This document shows, piece by piece, positions 22,301 to 32,253 of a DNA stretch of 64,000 nucleotides. The notes below the pieces were generated by a model that saw nothing but the letters and a program-made list of their open reading frames with translations, was not told where the DNA came from and ran no database searches. The stretch is from Onchidella celtica (lineage: Eukaryota > Mollusca > Gastropoda > Systellommatophora > Onchidiidae), in contig OZ007570.1 in NCBI GenBank assembly GCA_963931925.1, positions 60,782,432 through 60,846,431 on the forward strand, written 5' to 3'. Position 1 is the first letter of the stretch. Every line of letters begins with the position of its first letter. The position numbers were made by a program, and so were the translations under genes.

Positions 22301-23349
22301 TCACGAGAGATATCAAGAACATGATTCAGAACTGTCTCTCCTGCAGAGAAAATAGACCCTCTCAGCGGAATGAACCATTAATACCAACTGACCTACCTGA
22401 GAGGCCATGGCAGAAAATTGCAGTAGATCTCGCTACACATGGGAAAAATGAATACTTAGTCGTAGTCGATTACTACTCAAAATGGATCGAAGTAGTAAAA
22501 CTGAATTCTACAACATCTCAAGCTATCATCCAGAAGCTAACAAACATTTTTGCAACTCACGGAATTTGTGAAACTCTGGCTAGTGACAATGGACCACAAT
22601 TTCAGTGCAGAGAATTCAAACTCTTTGCTAAAGACTTTGACTTTCAACATGTGACCAGTAGTCCACACTTTCCTCAGTCCAACGGACAAGCCGAAAGTGC
22701 TGTGAAGGTTGCAAAGAAACTTTTGAAACAGAATTCATTAGAGGTAGCTCTGATGAACTACAGAAACACAATTCTCTCAACGACTGGAGTGAGCCCAGCA
22801 GTCGCCCTGATGGGACGACAACTGAGAACAAAAGTTCCCACATTGCCGAGGAACCTTTACCCTCGACAAGTCAACAACCAAGACATCCAAGACAGAGCAA
22901 AAGAAACGAAAACAAGATACAAAAGGAATTACGACAACAGACATGGCGCAAGACAACTGAAACAACTGGAGTCTGGACAGAAAGTTCTTCTCAAGACAGA
23001 TGAAGAAAACAAGTGGACCGGACCAGGAACTGTCATTGCAACAAATCCAGATCACCGAACATATTTGGTGAAAACACCTGACCGGGTGCTGCGCAGAAAC
23101 CGGAAACACCTTCAAGCAGTACCGTCTTCGTTTCCTGATCAAGATCCAAGCCCAGATCCTCCAGATGATGTGCTGCAAGATAACGAACAAACCCAAGATA
23201 TTCCTGCAACACCTAGTTCAAATTCTAGAGTCGTCAAATCCCCTCCAGAAACAGTGTCTACAAATAGACCTGTCACTCGTATGGCTCGAGGCTATGTTGC
23301 TAACAAGCCAGCCAGATTCAGGGAGGAAGAGATGAGAAGGTCGAACTAG
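19363..23349 (+). CDS. Gag-Pol polyprotein, Ty3/gypsy
   Basis: One open frame of 1,328 codons. The N-terminal third is Gag-like, with two zinc knuckles from about residue 236 (CRRCGKGHPRDQC then CHKCHKANHFAKMC). The aspartic protease has VDTGAD with catalytic Asp312. RT has the FSTLDATSGF box (Asp527) and IMDDTIIYG (Asp589/590). RNase H follows with Asp736 (SADSSSFGLG). Integrase has a His-His-Cys-Cys zinc domain (His958 to Cys991/Cys994) and a DDE core at Asp1022, Asp1075 and Glu1111, then a basic tail. Gag and Pol are fused in one frame with no frameshift or stop. All catalytic residues are present, so the protein looks functional. The ATG lies 254 bases after the 5' LTR. Confidence 0.95.
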   Translation: MNLPPYEQFDCHTEGAAVRWPRWVRRLEHIFDGYEIASSKRRYALTLTYGGPDLNDIAESLPTINTIQASDESYKDLIKALTDHFNPRSNLEILKYEFRHKRQKEFQRIDDFYSELRQLASQCNFPNAEDEIKSQLISGCSSKKVREKGLTTSTLDVAGLLQFARSLEMTEEFLKKLTNNTAQPQQTQMSRVKSGGFKKNEKHYKGATAPQQGHKPHKKPYNHNHHRPTSVQYQNCRRCGKGHPRDQCPAKGRTCHKCHKANHFAKMCRSNIREVTEEFEQTFSIDTVISDKSPPWSTMLNIQNTNVPFKVDTGADITCITQKTFQRLRTKPTLHQCKLNLTSPGGNIQVKGEFTAKTKRKEKTFEFRVVVLNNKEGSNLLSRNVAEALGLIRHIEDIERTEKLKPELRKQVFGAAGLLKTEPVKITLNKDAEPYNVATARRVPFPLESKVKEELERMERNGVIRKVNEPTEWCAPMVPVVKPNKQVRICVDFKKLNLSVKRNYCMLPNLEDIAPKFNGATVFSTLDATSGFFQIPLEEDSSMLTTFITPFGKYCFQRVPMGISLGPEVFQSKMKETLKGLPGCEVIMDDTIIYGKDIEDHDRKLEAVLERIEQSGLKLNKEKCCFRQKEVKYFGHLINKEGIKPNPEKVEAIQKLQPPTSLTELRTVCGLLNYMSKFVPSLATILKPLTDLMKKSEKYQWGAEQKNAFNLAKKKIAEATTLGFFDINCETIVSADSSSFGLGAVLIQMKGSKLQPIAFASRTLTETEKGYAQIEKECLASVYACEKFGKYLIGLDNFELQTDHKPLVPLMKKKDLDKCPARCQRLLMRLLRFNYNVIHVPGKELVIADALSRSPMNYHTTQDKETGQNVEAYVESLESFWPVTASRLENLREESKKDTDIQKVMHFVMDGWPKEVPKTLQNFQQVQGELSIVNGLLVFNNRIVVPHSQRDYILSKLHETHQGIEKCRQNADASVWWPGITRDIKNMIQNCLSCRENRPSQRNEPLIPTDLPERPWQKIAVDLATHGKNEYLVVVDYYSKWIEVVKLNSTTSQAIIQKLTNIFATHGICETLASDNGPQFQCREFKLFAKDFDFQHVTSSPHFPQSNGQAESAVKVAKKLLKQNSLEVALMNYRNTILSTTGVSPAVALMGRQLRTKVPTLPRNLYPRQVNNQDIQDRAKETKTRYKRNYDNRHGARQLKQLESGQKVLLKTDEENKWTGPGTVIATNPDHRTYLVKTPDRVLRRNRKHLQAVPSSFPDQDPSPDPPDDVLQDNEQTQDIPATPSSNSRVVKSPPETVSTNRPVTRMARGYVANKPARFREEEMRRSN

Positions 23350-23902
23350 TCATCTTCCATCTTCAATCCAAGCTAGAAGTGTTGTGTAATAGTAATCATG
23401 GGATAAAGCAAGGGTCATAATAATACCCTCCCATGATGTAGAGGCAGGAAGTCTCTACCTTATTCATACAGTAGTTCATACTTACTTAGTTTAAGTTACT
23501 GTTCATTTTAGTTTTAAGTTCAGTTAACATGTCAAGTGTTCGAACAATTTACTGTTGATATTTAACGACATAATAATTAAATCACTAATTTCAAGCAACT
23601 ATCCATTGTGATATGGCATGACATATCCAGAAATCAAGGACAATTAAGTTGATCATGACTTTTAGTACTTTTACATTAACTTAATTGTTAGTTCATAAAT
23701 TAGTTAATGGAACGAAAGTGTGTGTGTATGGAATATTACATTAGTAGATAGTTTTTACTTCCAGAACAAAAACAATATTTATGGACTTACCCGAAAATTT
23801 ACAAAACTAAAATTCACCCCAAAGAACGTTGATGGAAACATAAGTTGGACTATTACAACATAAGTTGAAAGGACACTTTAATTTAAAATCTTTTAAATCT
23901 CT

Positions 23903-23915
23903 AAAAGAAGGGAGA
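23903..23915 (+). other. Polypurine tract
   Basis: AAAAGAAGGGAGA abuts the 3' LTR and is the expected plus-strand primer site. Confidence 0.88.
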
Positions 23916-24128
23916 TGTTCTGGTATCATATTAAATACATTGTTTAGGATTTTAGACTTACTCTAGATTATTATTAATATGACTGTCTGTGACTTCATTG
24001 TAAAAGAGCGACAGAAGAGGATACAGGAAGTTATGAAATGGCTACACGTGGAGTCTGTTGTGTTGAATTAACATTGTCTTGTACCTGATGGTCTGGTTCA
24101 CTAAATCAATACAATACGAACCCAAACA
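23916..24128 (+). repeat. 3' LTR of the gypsy element
   Basis: 213 bases, read as identical to 18896-19108. Followed by the GTAAG target duplication at 24129-24133. Confidence 0.97.
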
Positions 24129-24133
24129 GTAAG

Positions 24134-25680
24134 GACAAGACATTGTTCTTTAATTACTTAAGAATGTCATACCAAACCTATAACGAACTCAAGTCACGGG
24201 TGCTGCCACGTCTACAACCTGTAGGTTGTAACTGGCGGGAACCAATATCAGCCGAAGAAAAACTAGTCTTGGCTCTCAGGTGAGTAAAAAAAGTGGCTAA
24301 AATAAACCTATCATCATCATCAACAACAACAACGACAACAACTGCAACAACAACAACAGGAAGAAGAAGAAGAAGTAGAAGAAGAACAACAACAACAGCA
24401 GCAGCAGCAGGAAGAGGAAGAAGAACAACAACCCAGTAGCAGAACGCAGTTGCCTCCTTACGCCAACACACGCGTATCTGGCGTGTCGTTACCTCCTAGA
24501 CATGTGCACATTGCCGTTTAAATCATTGGTACCACTTTTGTCCTCACGCATGAGGCGTTTCCTGTTTCACGTGTCTTCCTATGTGAGCCGGGCCGGAGAG
24601 TCAGGCGGTCTTGCTTGTCTTCACTGTTCGGCCTCAATACGAATACCTCATACTCATGGTGAAAGTCAAGGGGGGGGGGGTGGGTTGAGAGCGAGAGAGA
24701 GAGAGAGGAGGGGGGGGGGGGAGAGAAAATCTGGAATAATTTTGTTATCAGCGACGGCAATAAAACGGCAGTCGCTGCTTTATGTCTGTATGGCTGAGGG
24801 AGGGATGGAGCGGGCTGGGGGCTGTAAGGTGAGAACAGCTGCTGCTTCAGTAAGAAAAAAAAAAAAAGACGTAATACAATAAAACTGCTGACAGACGCCA
24901 GATACCCTCTCCCCCCCCCCCCGCCCCACACACACACACACACACACACAGATTTTCTGCCGACTTCCAACGGCTTCTGTCTCGTTATGGGAGATGTCCC
25001 ATTGAGGGTTCAGTATCAAATCTTGTATGATATGAAAAACTCTTGTTTACATAAAATATTTGGTGCTTTTACCCACACGTGCGCAATTTAAACGTGAAGT
25101 GTGCACGTGTTACAGCACGTCTTTACAGCTGCACACCATAGATCGTGGACTACCACTTACCGTATTCCACGATCTATGTGCACCATGGAGGTACTAATAA
25201 CATGTTATTAATAGCTCCATGATGTGCACACTTTAGTTGTGTAAAAGACTGCTCGCCAGTTAACACGGGCAAGTGAAAATAGGCCGATGAAACCTTGGCT
25301 GCTGGCCAATTATTATGGAGGGTGGGCCAGGCCAGCGTGCGCCGTCGGGTCGTGGACATAATTCTATGGTCGTGGGACACAATACGGGGGAGGGGTGAAC
25401 TGGTCTGGTGTGTTTCCTGTTCTCTGTCTGGAGCAATGTTTTTTTTTCTTAAGGTGTTTTCACGAGGCTTCTATTTTTTCAAGTGTAATAAAATTCTTTT
25501 GGATATGGATTATATTTACAGCTGAAAGAAAATGGGACGGAAGGGGGGGGGGGGAGGGGGGATTATTTGTATTATTTTTGTGTGTGAGTTTACTTCCCCT
25601 GCTTTCTCTCTGTCGACCAAATATGGTAAAAAGACGAGGGGCATAATTATCAGGAAATTTTTCTTCGAATGAGTCATGAT
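24134..25680. other. Unassigned DNA with several simple repeats
   Basis: CAA/GAA/GCA trinucleotide repeats lie at about 24317-24432, G and GA runs at 24670-24725, and C plus CA repeats at 24908-24950. A short inverted repeat around 25190-25225 pairs CATGGAGGTACTAATAA with TTATTAATAGCTCCATG. Open frames here are repeat by-products. No gene recognised. Confidence 0.5.
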
Positions 25681-25689
25681 CATATGCCT

Positions 25690-25870
25690 GTCTTCTGTAC
25701 ACGTTGACTTCTCGTTCTTTATGAAAATAAAGATCAGGTATTTATTACATTGCATCTGTACACGTTGACTTGTTTTGTGTGAAAATAAAGATTTTATGTA
25801 TACGTTCACGTATTGTATCTGTACACGTTGATTTGTATTGTGTGGAGATAAAGATGATGTATTTTATTAC
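25690..25870 (+). repeat. Three tandem ~62-bp units each ending in a polyadenylation-like signal
   Basis: CTGTACACGTTGA starts at 25695, 25756 and 25819 (spacing 61 and 63). Each is followed about 25-30 bases later by ATAAAGAT; the first two contain AATAAA (25726-25731 and 25784-25789). A related unit with GAATAAAGATT lies near 26650. It could be an expanded 3' UTR or the tail region of a retroelement. Confidence 0.7.
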
Positions 25871-27650
25871 GTGATGGTATCTGCACAGATGGGCCAGTTG
25901 GGCTCGGTCCAAAAACCGCCATCATCATCACGGTCATCTTTATCACTATCAAAGAGTCACAAAAGTCAAATCGAAGGCTATTTGCCATATTGTTGTATGC
26001 CACATTTTGCCGATTTTGAGATTTTGTCACGAAAGTGGTTCTCTCTCACTTCTATTTTCATTATGTGTAAATGTCATTCCAATCAGTTAAAAACTTTTTG
26101 AGATATGTGTTTGTGATGTAATGTTTTATCCGTTTTTGTGCACTTGCCGACCAAACTTCAATCCTCATTTTCGCGAAAAGCCAAAAATGCCCACACAACA
26201 ATAAGGCAAATGCCCAGCGAAATACTTGTACCATGGGCCCATGATGAAGAATGTCAAACTGTAATACTACGCTTGGCCCTTGGGATTTTTCCCATCATCT
26301 TGAAGTTTTGGGGGTTACCTTGGGATCTTGGCTTTTTTTTTTTATTGGGATCTTGGGATTTTTCATCATTTTACACATTAATCTTTTATTATCTCCTGTA
26401 AAGATAAATAAATCAGAATTTTAAAAAAGTCTCAGAGGTCTCACTCTTTCAATATATAAATTGAGTGGGTCAGAATGAGAGGGGATCTATGTGCATTTTA
26501 ATTATAAACCCCTCAATTATAAATTACATGTAATGTCTTTCACTTTCTAAGCGCCCCGCTTGTGTTTTAGACCTGCCACAGCCAAACATTTCACACTGAT
26601 GTGATATTGTTCATCACGTTGTATCTTTGCATGCTGACACATAATTATTTTGTGTGAATAAAGATTACTGAGATTATTGATGTATCTGAAACGTGACCAG
26701 AACTTGCAGCTGGCAGGGTGACAGCATAGGTGTACTACATTATCTTTTCGAAAGTAAATCCCACACCCCCACCCAACCGTTTCGTTCAATAATTTGAGTT
26801 TACATTTCTACTACATTTCTAAAGCACCCGAGAACTGGGAAATTTGAAAATACTGTGTTTATAATTATCATTTTAAATTTAAACAACAATAATGTTATTT
26901 CAATCATCTAGGAACATGACAATGTAGTGGTAACTTATTCTATACTTCGTTTCTCCGAGTTACACTCTTACTATGGCATTACGGTAATTAAAAAGTATAA
27001 GAATCAGATCGTTAAGTCCAAAACGATAGAACGAAAACCAAGAGAATCTTTTCACAAAATAGCAGACTTCAAATTTTCTTCTAAACTTCAGATTGTTTAA
27101 TCTTTTTCTTTTTTAGTTCTGATTTATTTTTTTAATTAATTACAGTGTAATAGATGAGGTACCCGACATTACCTTCTTCTTATAATAATGAGAGCAGGGG
27201 GTAAACTGTCTGTGACGCTTAAATAGCATTTCATGGCCATTCAAGCTAGACACTTGAAAGTTTGCATACTAGTTACTACCGTTTTTGATACTGCCGAGTT
27301 GCATGGCTGGCTTAGTTTTTGCGTTTGATTCCGCAACCTCTTTACTAGGCGCTAGCAAATCCGATACACAGTATCGAATATGCCATTTGCCCTGAGCGTG
27401 GTCTGCTTGAAAGTAAACAAGACATGTGCGCAGCTTGATGCTGACAATGTTACACAGACAATGTTGTGTATACCCTGACGGGGAGGTCCATTAACATGAC
27501 CTAGATCTAGATCTAGGGTTGGGCTCAAGCCACCTGTGTCCGTGTGTGTTGTGTAGCACACGAAACATGATTGTTGAACGAAACATAAAATGTGTCCAGG
27601 TTGTTTTAAGAAGTTACTGTTGCAGCTTTGTCAAGTCCCCTTAGCTTGGA
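25871..27650. other. Unassigned AT-rich DNA
   Basis: Nothing recognised except the related AATAAAGATT unit near 26650 and a TCTAGATCTAGATCTAGG short repeat near 27500. Open frames are short and without motifs. Confidence 0.4.
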
Positions 27651-27669
27651 AAAACTATGAGCACATCAG

Positions 27670-27760
27670 TCTGGCATTAAAGTATCTGGGAGGGAGAGAG
27701 AGGGAGGGAAGGGCAGATGGACGAGAGGGGTGGGTGTTGAGAACAAAGGGGGAGGGGGGA
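27670..27760 (+). repeat. GGGAGAGA purine leader of the G-run satellite, copied at 33.6 kb
   Basis: GGCATTAAAGTATCTGGGAG, then GAGAGAGAGGGAGGGAAGGG, recurs almost unchanged at 33601-33642. The two copies lie on either side of the satellite-rich 27.7-31.8 kb block. Confidence 0.75.
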
Positions 27761-27794
27761 GACGGGAGATGGGGAGGACAGGGTAACGTGGGGG

Positions 27795-30235
27795 GTGGGG
27801 GGGAGAAAGATGGGCTGGATGAGAGAAATTGGTTTGTCGGAGGGGTAATGGGGGGGGGGGGGAAGATAGGAGAAATTGGTTTGTCGGAGGGGTAATGGGG
27901 GGGGGGGGAAGATAGGAGAAATTGGTTTGTCGGAGGGGTAATGGGGTGGGGGGGGGCAAGATAGGAGAAATTGGTTTGTCGGAGGGGTAATGGGGGGGGG
28001 GGGGGAAGATAGCAGAAATTGGCTTGTCGGAGGGGTAATGGGGGGGGGGGGAGATAGGAGAAATTGGTTTGTCGGAGGGGTAATGGGGGGGGGGAGATAG
28101 GAGAAATTGGTTTGTCGGAGGGGTAATGGGGGGGGGGGGAGATAGGAGAAATTGGTTTGTCGGAGGGGTAATGGGGGGGGGGGGGGAGATAGGAGAAATT
28201 CGTTTGTCGGAGGGGTAATGGGGGGGGGGGGGAGATAGGAGAAATTGGTTTGTCGGAGGGGTAATGGGTGGGGGGGGGAAGATAGGAGAAATTGGTTAGT
28301 CGGAGGGGTAATGGGGGGGGGGAGATGGGAGAAATTGGTTTGTCGGAGGGGTAGTGGGGAGGTGGGGGAGATTGGGGGGGGGGGTAGATAGGAGAAATTG
28401 GTTTGCCGGAGGGGTAATGGGGGGGGGGGGGGGAGATAGGAGAAATTGGTTTGTCGAAGGGGTAATGGGGGGTTGGGGTGGGGGAGATGGGAGAAATTGG
28501 TTTGTCGGAGGGGTAATGTGGGGGGGGGGGGAGATGGGAGAAATTGGTTTGTCGGAAGGGTAATGGGGGGGGGGGAATAGGAGAAATTGGTTTGTCGGAT
28601 GGGTCATTCGGGGGGGGGGGGGGAAGACAGGAGAAATTGATTTGTCGAAGGGGTAATGGGGGGGGGGTGTGGGGGAGATGGGAGAAATTGGTTTGTCGGA
28701 GGGTAGTGGGGGGGGGGTGGAGGGAGGTGGGGGAGATGAGAGAAATTGGTTTGTCGGAGGGGTAATGGGGGGGGGGAGGGAGATGGGAGAAATGGGTTTG
28801 ACGGAGGGGTAATGGGGGGAGGGTGGGGGAGATGGGAGAAATTGTTTTGTCGAAGGGGTAATGGGGGGGGGTGGTGGAGATGGGAGAAATTAGTTTGTCG
28901 CAGGGGTAATGGGGGGGGGAGATGGGAGAAATTGGTTAGTCGAAGGGGTAATGGGGGGGGGGGGGAGATGGGAGAAATTGGTTTGTGGAAGGGGTAATGG
29001 GGGGGGGTGGAAGATGGGAGAAATTGGTAATGGGGGAGGGGGGGGGGAGAAAGATGAAATGCACAGGAGATATTGGTTTGTCGGAGGGGTAACGGGAGGA
29101 GGGGGGGGAGAAAGAGGAAATGTACAGGAGAAATTAGTTTGTCGGAGGGGTAATGGGAGGGGGGGGGGGAGAAAGATGAAATGTACAGGAGATATTGGTT
29201 TGTCGGAGGGGTAATGGGAGGGGGGGGGAGAGAAAGATGAAATGTACAGGAGATATTGGTTTGTCGGAGGGGTAATGGGAGGGGGGGGGAGAAAGAGGAA
29301 ATGTACAGGAGATATTGGTATGTCGGAGGGGTAATGGGAGGGGGGGGGGGAGAAAGATGAAATGTACAGGAGAAATTAGTTTGTCGGAGGGGTAACGGGA
29401 GGGGGGGGGAGAAAGAGGAAATGTACAGGAGAAATTGGTTTGTCGGAGTGGTAACGGGAGGGGCGGGGGGGAGAAAGATGAAATGTACAGAAGAAATTGA
29501 TTTGTTAGAGGGGTAACGAGGGGGGGGGGGGGAGAAAGATGAAATGTAGAGGAGAAATTGGTTTGTTAGAGGGGTAAAGAGGGGGGGGGGCGGAGAAAGA
29601 TGAAATGTACAGGAGAAATTGGTTTGTCAGAGGGGTAACGAGGGGGGAGAGAGAAAGATGAAATGTACAGGAGAAATTGGTTTGTCAGAGGGGTAACGAG
29701 GAGGGAGGGAGAAAGATGAAATGTACAGGAGAAATTGGTTTGTCAGAGGGGTAACGAGGGGGGAGGGAGAAAGATGAAATGTACAGGAGAAATTGGTTGG
29801 TCAGAGGGGTAACGAGGGGGAAGGGAGAAGGATGAAATGTACAGGAGAAATTGGTTTGTCAGAGGGGTAACGAGGGGGGAGGGAGAAAGATGAAATGTAC
29901 AGGAGAAATTGGTTGGTCAGAGGGGTAACGAGGGGGAAGGGAGAAGGATGAAATGTACAGGAGAAATTGGTTTGTCAGAGGGGTAACGAGGGGGGAGGGA
30001 GAAAGATGAAATGTACAGGAGAAATTGGTTTGTCAGAGGGGTAACGAGGGGGGAGGGAGAAAGATGAAATGTACAGGAGAAATTGGTTTGTCAGAGGGGT
30101 AGCCAGGGGGGAGGGAGAAAGATGAAATGTACAGAAGAAATTGGTTTGTTACAGGGGTAACGAGGGGGGGGGGGGGGGAGAAAGATGAAATGTACAGGAG
30201 AAATTGGTTTGTCGGACGGGGGGGGGGGGGGGATT
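27795..30235 (+). repeat. G-run minisatellite, two unit types
   Basis: About 2.4 kb of tandem units. Type 1 (27.8-29.03 kb, roughly 25 units of about 42-55 bases) reads AGGAGAAATTGGTTTGTCGG, then AGGGGTAATG, then a run of 8-14 Gs and AGATA or AGATG. Type 2 (29.04-30.2 kb, about 20 units of about 60 bases) adds GAAAGATGAAATGTACAGGA. Within type 2 the GGTAATGGGAG version gives way to GGTAACGAG. The G run is present in nearly every unit, shrinking to GGGGGGAGGG in the right part. Open frames on both strands (Gly/Trp/Arg-rich or Pro-rich) are by-products. Confidence 0.95.
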
Positions 30236-30330
30236 TGTATTTGTATTTGTATTTGTATAACTCTTTAATCCCATTTGGGAAATTTTGCCTTTGTGCCATT
30301 GCAGCCCAGTTATAACTGGAGCAGGCACGT
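30236..30330 (-). repeat. Retroelement 3' tail with (TTTGTA)n
   Basis: A TTTGTA hexamer repeated about four times abuts TAACTCTTTAATCCCATTTG, the layout of a minus-strand LINE or SINE 3' end with a simple-repeat tail. The rest of the element was not identified. Confidence 0.4.
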
Positions 30331-30430
30331 CGTCGCCACAGTGCAGCGCCGGTCGGCGTTTTTTTTTTTTTGGGGGGGGGGGGAGATGAGGGGGGAGGGG
30401 GAGGGACTGGTAGAGATGAATTTAATTTAA

Positions 30431-30702
30431 TTTTGCCCGGGCAGCGGCCTGTTCGGCCTGCTCTTTACGATTTTCAACTGCCAAGGTATCTTTAACGTGC
30501 GCAACGTGCACACGGGCCCTCCGAATTTTTTCGTCCTTATCCGAGAAGACTAGGTACTCGATCCTACCCCTCAATAGAATCAGGGACACGAAAATATGAG
30601 AAAAATCCCAAACTTCCAACATGCCTGCACGGCCCGGGTTTCGAACCCGGGACCCTTGGCACGAGAGGCGAGCACCTTGCCTCTAGACCACCTTGTCGGG
30701 GA
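30431..30702 (-). mobile_element. tRNA-derived SINE, copy 1
   Basis: The minus strand begins with a tRNA-like head (complement of 30623-30700) containing an A box TGGTCTAGAGG and B box GGTTCGAAACC. It is followed by a body with GCACGTTAAAGATACCTTGG and ends at GCCGCTGCCCGGGC. A second copy with the same order lies at 52279-52597. RNA polymerase III transcription from the A/B boxes is the family mechanism. The 200-base open frame across the body is not a gene. Confidence 0.82.
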
Positions 30703-30734
30703 GGGCGGAGTCTGGTTTATCCCTTGGGGGGGGG

Positions 30735-30790
30735 GGGGACAGAAAGATGGCATGGACAGGAGAAATTGGTTGGGGGAGGGGGTTCGAGAG
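30735..30790 (+). repeat. Stray G-run satellite unit
   Basis: A G run followed by ACAGAAAGATGGCATGGACA and GGAGAAATTGGTT: one diverged type 2 unit about 0.5 kb beyond the main array, on the far side of the SINE. Confidence 0.75.
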
Positions 30791-30879
30791 AGGAAAGGAG
30801 GGCGGAGTCATGTTAATCCCTTGGCAAGGCCTCATAATTATAGACCTCAAAATATGCCCATTGAACCATTCGGGCTACG

Positions 30880-31800
30880 AAAAGCCTGGGAAGCTGCCAA
30901 AAGCCTGGGAAGCCGCCAAAAGCCTGGGGAAACCGCCAAAAGCCTGTGAAAACCGCCAAAAGCCTGGGAAAACCGCCAACAGCCTGGGAAAACCGTCAAA
31001 AGCATGGGAAGCCACCAAAAGCATGGGAAAAGCGCCAAAAGCCTGGGAAGCCGTCAAAAGCATGGGAAGCCGCCAAAAGCCTGGGAAGCCGTCAAAAGCA
31101 TGGGAAGCCGCCAAAAGCCTGGGAAGCCGCCAGAAGCCTGGGAAGCCGCGAAAAGCCTGGGAAGCCGTCAAAAGCATGCGAAGCCGCCAAAAGCATGGGA
31201 AGCCGCCAAAAGCCTGGAAAGCCGCCAAAAGCATGGGAAAATTGCCAAAAGCATGGGAAAACCGCAAAAAGCATGGGAAAACCGGCAAAAGCCTGGGAAG
31301 CCGCAAAAAGCATGGGAAGCTGCCAAAAGCATGGGAACCCGCAAAAAGCTTGGGAAGCCACCAAAAGCATGGGAAAACCGCCAAGAGCATGGGAAAACCG
31401 CCAAAAGCATGGGAAAACCGGCAAAAGGCTGGGAAGCCGCCAAAAGCCTGGGAAGCCGCCAAAAGCATGGGAAGCCGCCAAAAGCCTGGGAAGCCGCCAA
31501 ATGCATGGGAAGCCGCCAAAAGCATGGGAAGCCGCCAAAAGCCTGGGAAGCCGCCAAAAGCATGGGAAGCCGCCAAAAGCGTGGGAAGCTGCCAAAAGCA
31601 TGGGAAGCTGCCAAAAGCATGGGAAGCCGCCAAAAGCCTGGGAAGCCGCCAAAAGCGTGGGAAGCCGCCAAAAGCGTGGGAAGCCGCCAAAAGCGTGGGA
31701 AGCTGCCAAAAGCATGGGAAGCCGCCAAAAGCCTGGGAAGCCGCCAAAAGCATGGGAAGCCGCCAAAAGCGTGGGAAGCCGCCAAAAGCATGGGAAGCTT
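30880..31800. repeat. 19-bp minisatellite, about 48 units, open in all frames
   Basis: The unit AAAAGCCTGGGAAGCCGCC varies mainly at CCTG/CATG/CGTG, GCCGCC/GCTGCC/GCCGTC and GAAGCC/GAAAACC. Because 19 is one more than a multiple of three, the frame rotates each unit and any translation repeats every 19 residues. With no stop in any phase, all three plus frames (a 409-codon frame among them) and the three minus frames stay open across most of the array. No promoter, splice or database evidence for a product is available. Confidence 0.95.
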
Positions 31801-32041
31801 CCAGCCGGAATACGTCCAGCCGGACTCCGCTTCAGAGACAGCCCCTCAAGACGACCCTAACGACATTCCTGTCGAGACTTGGGGAAACCCTTGCTACAGA
31901 CGGACCAAAAGGGCAAAACTAGCTGAACAAGACCGCAAAGCAGCCAATGAAAGCGAAAGGGCAGCACGGAAAATAATATCTAATAGCCAGAGTTATCTGT
32001 GTCCATGGAAACACAGACGGCTGGGTAGTGTCTCGTTGTAG
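31801..32041 (+). other. Coding-like tail downstream of the 19-bp array
   Basis: One plus frame that crosses the array stays open for another 80 codons to a TAG at 32039-32041. Unlike the array, this part is non-repetitive and hydrophilic, with an acidic segment (DDPNDIPVETWGNP) then a basic CYRRTKRAK / KAANESERAARK stretch. It resembles the C-terminal tail of a retroelement polyprotein or a short host exon, but no family was recognised. A second frame is open only to 31922. Confidence 0.3.
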
Positions 32042-32253
32042 TGTGTGTCGCGTATTGACACACCACGCCAGCACCACTCTCAGCAAACATTAAACTGTGA
32101 TCGACTAAAGGGTTTATAAAAATCGATTCAATTGGGTATAAAAAAAACTATTTTAAGTCATTCACAGGCGAAGTGTGCAATATCATGTACACACACGGGG
32201 CGTCCACTTCCCGGGCTTTTATTCCTAACACAATAATTTGTCTTAACAACGAC

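Larger units (their letters stand above)
18896..24128 (+). mobile_element. Complete Ty3/gypsy LTR retrotransposon
   Basis: 5,233 bases bounded by two 213-bp LTRs (TG..CA) that I read as identical. A GTAAG duplication lies at 18891-18895 and 24129-24133. Order: LTR, primer binding site, leader with an A run, single gag-pol frame, about 570 bases of 3' non-coding sequence, polypurine tract, LTR. No env frame is present. Protease, RT, RNase H, integrase order places it in Ty3/gypsy. Identical LTRs and an unbroken ORF imply a very recent insertion, possibly still active. Confidence 0.97.

Noticed and set aside
28296-29214. Gly/Trp-rich and Pro-rich open frames in the G-run satellite
   Set aside because: Pure by-products of tandem G-run units; frames shift with G-run length.
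30623-30700. A genuine tRNA gene
   Set aside because: A and B boxes are present, but the sequence is the head of a SINE that recurs with the same body at 52.3 kb, and an intact cloverleaf could not be confirmed.
30693-31922. A 409-codon repeat protein on the 19-bp array
   Set aside because: All phases of the array are open because the unit lacks stops, so length is not evidence of a gene. Kept as a repeat and a finding, not a CDS.
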